A stretch of DNA of 64,000 nucleotides, from assembly GCA_052148155.1 (NCBI GenBank), contig JBKQIY010000166.1, positions 1 through 64,000 on the forward strand. The letters are read 5' to 3'. A program made the position numbers and the translations under genes. The notes beneath the pieces are model-generated. The model was given only the letters and a program-made list of their open reading frames with translations, did no database searches and was not told where the DNA came from. Shown in pieces: positions 60,605 to 64,000 of this stretch; the stretch's first letter is position 1, and every line of letters begins with the position of its first letter. Source of the DNA: JBBQER01 sp052148155. Lineage in GTDB: Bacteria; Actinomycetota; Acidimicrobiia; IMCC26256; PALSA-610.

Positions 60605-61224
60605 GCGGCGCGTCCGAACCGGCCCCGATGACGTTGCGGTTCGCGACGGACGCCGACGTCGACGCGATCGCGGCATTGCATGCCGGGCGCATCTCGGAAG
60701 GTTTCTTGGTGACGCTCGGACCGTCGTTCCTGCGTCGGCTGTACCGGCGGATCGTCCGCTCGTCGGGGGCGTTCGTGCTCGTCGCGGACGGGGCGGGCGG
60801 CCCGGCCCGGCCGCGTCCGGTTCGCGGATTTATCGCCGTGGCCGACAACACCGGCGCGTTGTATCGCGAGTTCCTCCTCCACGACGGTGTCGCGGTCGCG
60901 CTCGCCGCGACCCGCGGCGTGCTGCGCGCCCCGAGACCGATGTGGGAAACCCTGCGCTACGGGCTGGCCGACGGTACCGACGCGCCGGGCGCCGAAGTGT
61001 TGGCCACCGCAGTGGCCGCCGAATGCGTCCAACGCGGCGTCGGAACCCGGCTCGTGCGCACAGCCGTCGAAGAGATGCAGCGCCGCGGTGCGGTATCGGC
61101 CCGGGTCGTGACAGCCGTCGGGAACGTCGGCGCGGTCCGAGCCTACGAACACGGCGGCTTCCATGCGTGCGGCATCGACGAGGTCCACCGCGGAGTCCCG
61201 CAACAATTGCTGGTATGGCCCTGA
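60601..61224 (+). CDS. GNAT-family acetyltransferase
   Basis: A 207-residue GNAT protein. The acetyl-CoA loop is QRGVGTRL (about residues 142-149), followed by VVTAVGNVGAVRAYEHGGF, the standard last motif. Substrate could be an amino group of the lipid-linked sugar, given a deacetylase and two glycosyl-phosphate enzymes beside it. It starts within the GT4 stop and overlaps the next gene by ten bases. Confidence 0.82.
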   Translation: MSGASEPAPMTLRFATDADVDAIAALHAGRISEGFLVTLGPSFLRRLYRRIVRSSGAFVLVADGAGGPARPRPVRGFIAVADNTGALYREFLLHDGVAVALAATRGVLRAPRPMWETLRYGLADGTDAPGAEVLATAVAAECVQRGVGTRLVRTAVEEMQRRGAVSARVVTAVGNVGAVRAYEHGGFHACGIDEVHRGVPQQLLVWP

Positions 61225-62150
61225 TCGTCGGTTTCGTCGTCGCCGTGGTCGCGACTCCGATCGCGGCTCGGGTCGCGACGCGACTCGGGCTGGTCGCCCA
61301 GCCCGGCCCGCTGAAGGTGCACACCCGCCCGGTGCCGTATCTCGGCGGCGTCGCCGTCCTCGTCGCGTTGGTGGCGCCCCTGGCGGGTGTCCGACCATCG
61401 CTGCTCGTCCCGCTCGCGCTCGCGGGCGCCTTGGGGATCGCCGACGACGCGACCGATCTTCCGCCCGTGTTGCGGCTGGTGGTCGAAGTCGCGATCGGTC
61501 TCGCGGCGGCGTGGGTCGTCGCCCCGCACGATGCGGCCCATCTCGCGTTCGGTGCGATGGCCGTACTGGTGCTCGTCAACGCGGTGAATCTCCTCGACGG
61601 TCTCGACGGACTGGCCGCCGGTGTCGTCGCGGTCGGTGCGCTCGGCTTCTTCGTCGTGTGCTCCGGCGCACCGGCGACGCTCGGGTTGGCGCTCGCAGGC
61701 GCCCTCGCGGGCTTCGTTGTCTGGAATGCGCCGCCCGCGCGCGTCTATCTCGGCGATGGGGGCAGCTACCTGCTCGGCACGGCGCTCGCGATGCTGCTCG
61801 TCGCGGCGTCGCAACATCACGCGGCGGTCGTCAGTGGAGCGGTCCTGTTCGTCGGTGTCCCAGTCGCCGACACCGCCGTCGCGATCGTGCGCCGCGTCCG
61901 GGCACGGACCCCCCTGCTACGCGGAGATCGTGGACACGTCTACGACCAGCTCGTCGATCGAGGATGGTCGTCGAAGACGACGGTCGTCGCGTGCGTCGCG
62001 GCCCAAGCCGCGCTCACCGGAGCAGGAATCGGTATCGCGGTGCTGACCGCTGGAGTGGCGGTCGGCGTCGCAGCCGCGATCGTGACGGTCCTCGGCGTCG
62101 CCGCGATCGTCGCGTTCACCTCGCCGCGCACCTGGACTTCTGATCGCTGA
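61215..62150 (+). CDS. polyprenyl-phosphate sugar-1-phosphate transferase (MraY/WecA family)
   Basis: A 311-residue enzyme with about ten membrane helices. Family motifs are KVHTRPVPYLGG (34-45), Asp77-Asp78 in IADDATD, VNLLDGLDGLAAG (124-136), VYLGDGGS (177-184) and HVYDQLVDRGWS in place of the His-rich loop. It would attach a sugar-1-phosphate from a UDP-sugar to undecaprenyl or decaprenyl phosphate, starting a glycan. The ATG overlaps the GNAT stop. It is the most likely initiating enzyme of the pathway encoded here. Confidence 0.88.
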   Translation: MALIVGFVVAVVATPIAARVATRLGLVAQPGPLKVHTRPVPYLGGVAVLVALVAPLAGVRPSLLVPLALAGALGIADDATDLPPVLRLVVEVAIGLAAAWVVAPHDAAHLAFGAMAVLVLVNAVNLLDGLDGLAAGVVAVGALGFFVVCSGAPATLGLALAGALAGFVVWNAPPARVYLGDGGSYLLGTALAMLLVAASQHHAAVVSGAVLFVGVPVADTAVAIVRRVRARTPLLRGDRGHVYDQLVDRGWSSKTTVVACVAAQAALTGAGIGIAVLTAGVAVGVAAAIVTVLGVAAIVAFTSPRTWTSDR

Positions 62151-62176
62151 GCGATCACCAGTCGCATGTCGGGCGG

Positions 62177-62182
62177 TACCGT
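62177..62182 (+). promoter_or_regulatory. putative leaderless -10 box TACCGT
   Basis: TACCGT ends 7 nt before the ATG at 62190, with no ribosome-binding site. Confidence 0.5.
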
Positions 62183-62189
62183 ATCGGTC

Positions 62190-64000
62190 ATGGCGAGCTC
62201 TGGGCGGGGTCTTCGTCTCGGTTTTGTCGAACCCCACCTCCAACGGTTCGGTGGGATCCGACGGATGGTCGAATTTGCGAACCGTCTCGTCGCACGCGGC
62301 CACCGGGTCACGTTCTACCTGCCCGACGGTGCGGAGATGCGCTGCGGGTGGATGCGCTGCGACGCCGCGGTGAAGCCGATGACGGCCGGTTTCGGCGACG
62401 AGCTCGACGTGGTGTTGTTCAACCACGAACCGCAATGGCATCTCCTCGATCGTTTCGAGCGGGCCCGACGCCGGGCGTTCTACGCCCTGCACGACGGCCA
62501 GCTCTACGGCAAGGAAGGCAGCTGGGAAGCTGTGCGCGCCCCGGTCGACTTGCAGCTGGCCAACAGCAACTGGACCGCAGACCAGATTTTCGCTTCGACC
62601 GGTCACCGTCCGACGGTGCAGCTCGGCGGGGTCAACCGCGACGTGTTCCGACCGTACCCGGGTCCGAAGCGGTATCGGCTGTTGTGCAGCGGCGAACAGC
62701 AACGCGCCTGGAAGGGGACCGACACCATCTTGGAGGCCGGTGAACTCCTCGGCATTCCCGTCGAACGTTACGCCGGCAAGAACCTCGAACAGGCCGCGCT
62801 CGGCCGCGAGTACGCGACGGCACAGGTGTTCGCAGTCGGGAGCTGGTTCGAAGGGTTCTGCCAGCCGGGCCTGGAAGCGCTCGCATGCGCGGCGCCGCTC
62901 GTCACGACCGACAACGGCGGATGCCGCGAATACGCGATCGACGACGAAACCGCGCTCGTGGTGCCGTCCCGCGACGCGCCCGCGATGGCCGACGCGATTC
63001 GTCGGCTCCTCGACGACGACGCGTTGGCGTGCCGCCTCGTCGCGAACGGGCTCGATGTCGTCGCCCGCGACTTCGACTGGGAGCGCCGCACCGACGAGTT
63101 CGAGATCGTCCTCGACGGCCTGAGCGCGCATCCGACGGCCGCGCCACCGCCGATGCGCCCGATCGCGCCGACCGAACCCGAACTTTCGGTGGTGGTCCTC
63201 GCGTGGAACAACCTCCTGTACACCCAGCAGTTCGTCGACTCGGTTCGGCGGCACACCGACGTCCCCTACGAGCTTGTGATCGTCGACAACGGTTCGGAGT
63301 GGGAGGCCGCGAACTATGCGCGCGCGGCCGCGGATCGAGTCGTCCTCAACGACACCAACTTGGGCTTCGCGCGCGGGATGAATCAGGGCCTCGCCGCCGC
63401 GCGCGGAACTTACGTCGCGTTCTGCAACAACGACACGACCGTACCGGCCGGGTGGGCGGCGCATCTCGTGCAGAGCGCGCGCTGCCATCCGAACGCGGCG
63501 GTCGTCGTTCCGGCCGTGACCGCAACCCGCAATCCGGTGAACTTGCGTACCGAGGCCGGCACCGACGTCGAGGTGCTGGCGCCGTTCAGCGCGCCGCCGG
63601 CCGCGATCGTCTACGTGATGCCCGCGCAGACCGTGCGCCGGCTCGGAGCCTGGGGCGAGGAGTACGAGATCGCGAGCGGCGAAGACGTCGACCTGTGCTT
63701 CAAAGCATGGGTCAACGATCTCGACGTCGTCTACGACCAACGCGCACTCGTCGCCCATGTCGGCAAGGGCACCGCCTCCCATCTCGACGACTGGCAATCG
63801 TTATGGGCTCGGAACCGTCGCCGGTTCCTCGACAAATGGATGGGCGACGGCGACGTGCCACGCCTCGATACCTGTGATCCGGCCCGCTTCGCGCGCAACC
63901 GCGAGACGTCGCGCGCGGTCGCAGGTTGGATGGACCGCTACTTCACGATGCGAGATCGCGAGGATCGCCGGCTTCGGCGTTTCTTCGCCAAGAACGGTCC
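62190..64000 (+). CDS. bifunctional GT4-GT2 glycosyltransferase (cut by right edge)
   Basis: The frame is open for 603 codons to the window end. The N-terminal GT4 (about 1-320) has VEPHLQRFGGIRRMVEFANRL, ANSNWTADQI and an acceptor-to-donor half with WFEGFCQPGLEALACAAPLV. A Pro-rich linker leads to GT2 (from about 330: LSVVVLAWNNL, IVDNGSEWEAA, FCNNDTTVP, GEDVDLCFKAW). The C-terminus extends beyond the window. Order is reverse of the fusion at 44928. It has its own TACCGT box 39 bases after the WecA-like gene. Confidence 0.87.
   Translation, partial: MASSGRGLRLGFVEPHLQRFGGIRRMVEFANRLVARGHRVTFYLPDGAEMRCGWMRCDAAVKPMTAGFGDELDVVLFNHEPQWHLLDRFERARRRAFYALHDGQLYGKEGSWEAVRAPVDLQLANSNWTADQIFASTGHRPTVQLGGVNRDVFRPYPGPKRYRLLCSGEQQRAWKGTDTILEAGELLGIPVERYAGKNLEQAALGREYATAQVFAVGSWFEGFCQPGLEALACAAPLVTTDNGGCREYAIDDETALVVPSRDAPAMADAIRRLLDDDALACRLVANGLDVVARDFDWERRTDEFEIVLDGLSAHPTAAPPPMRPIAPTEPELSVVVLAWNNLLYTQQFVDSVRRHTDVPYELVIVDNGSEWEAANYARAAADRVVLNDTNLGFARGMNQGLAAARGTYVAFCNNDTTVPAGWAAHLVQSARCHPNAAVVVPAVTATRNPVNLRTEAGTDVEVLAPFSAPPAAIVYVMPAQTVRRLGAWGEEYEIASGEDVDLCFKAWVNDLDVVYDQRALVAHVGKGTASHLDDWQSLWARNRRRFLDKWMGDGDVPRLDTCDPARFARNRETSRAVAGWMDRYFTMRDREDRRLRRFFAKNG

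Noticed and set aside
61917..63797. A 626-codon open frame on the minus strand at the right edge
   Set aside because: It lies opposite a GT4-GT2 gene with clear motifs and continuous frame. Composition is antisense-like.
1..64000. CRISPR arrays, insertion sequences, rRNA genes or riboswitches
   Set aside because: No regularly spaced repeats, transposase motifs, rRNA-like sequence or recognisable aptamers were seen on reading.

Overview
The window is 64 kb of high-GC DNA, roughly two thirds G+C by eye, with densely packed genes and frequent GTG and TTG starts. Neighbouring genes are often coupled through ATGA, GTGA or TGATG overlaps. Many lipoproteins carry Thr/Ser/Pro linkers, there is a PASTA protein and an LAxTG-type cell-wall sorting signal, and many genes start 7-9 nt after a TANNNT box. 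These traits point to an actinobacterium. Acidimicrobiia is my best guess, but no marker gene settles the class.

Positions 1-13,100 look like ordinary chromosome. There are three minus-strand tRNA genes (Lys-CTT, His-GTG, Arg-CCG), an NAD-dependent epimerase, a fused AdoMet decarboxylase/spermidine synthase, an alpha/beta hydrolase and several lipoproteins or secreted proteins. A gene-poor, less GC-rich patch (about 4.5-6.0 kb) holds one odd secreted protein next to the Arg tRNA. A wall-sorted protein, a HTH/coiled-coil protein, a strikingly Lys/Arg-rich protein and a hexapeptide-repeat acyltransferase follow.

From about 13.1 kb to the right edge nearly every gene fits surface-glycan assembly. 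The first block (13.1-32.6 kb) contains a nucleotide-sugar dehydrogenase, a GT2 and an epimerase in one coupled operon. It also has three copies of a multi-spanning GT-C-like membrane protein, another membrane glycosyltransferase, GT2 and GT4 enzymes, three related sulfotransferases, a second hexapeptide acyltransferase and a radical SAM/SPASM-like protein. The second block (32.7-39.4 kb) is a near mirror image: membrane anchor, dioxygenase and GT2 face a 1,100-residue four-module protein and a second membrane anchor. The third block (39.6-52.8 kb) has three further sulfotransferases, methyltransferases, a fused GT2-GT4, a predicted GT-B, a second PhyH-like dioxygenase, an SDR and a fourth GT-C-like paralogue. 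The last block (52.8-64 kb) holds fused glycosyltransferases, two GNAT acetyltransferases, a Wzz-like chain-length protein with a dead kinase-like domain, a polysaccharide deacetylase and a WecA/MraY-type sugar-1-phosphate transferase.

Together these could start a polyprenyl-linked glycan (61.2 kb) and supply an oxidised nucleotide sugar (14.0 kb). They could then extend the chain (many GTs), decorate it with sulfate, methyl, acyl and hydroxyl groups, and set its length (57 kb). No flippase or recognisable Wzy polymerase, and no ABC exporter, is visible, so the pathway is incomplete here. The strongest candidates for something undescribed are the mirrored 32.7-39.4 kb cluster with its four-module protein, the two apparent CTG start codons, and the repeated inverted pairs of paralogues.
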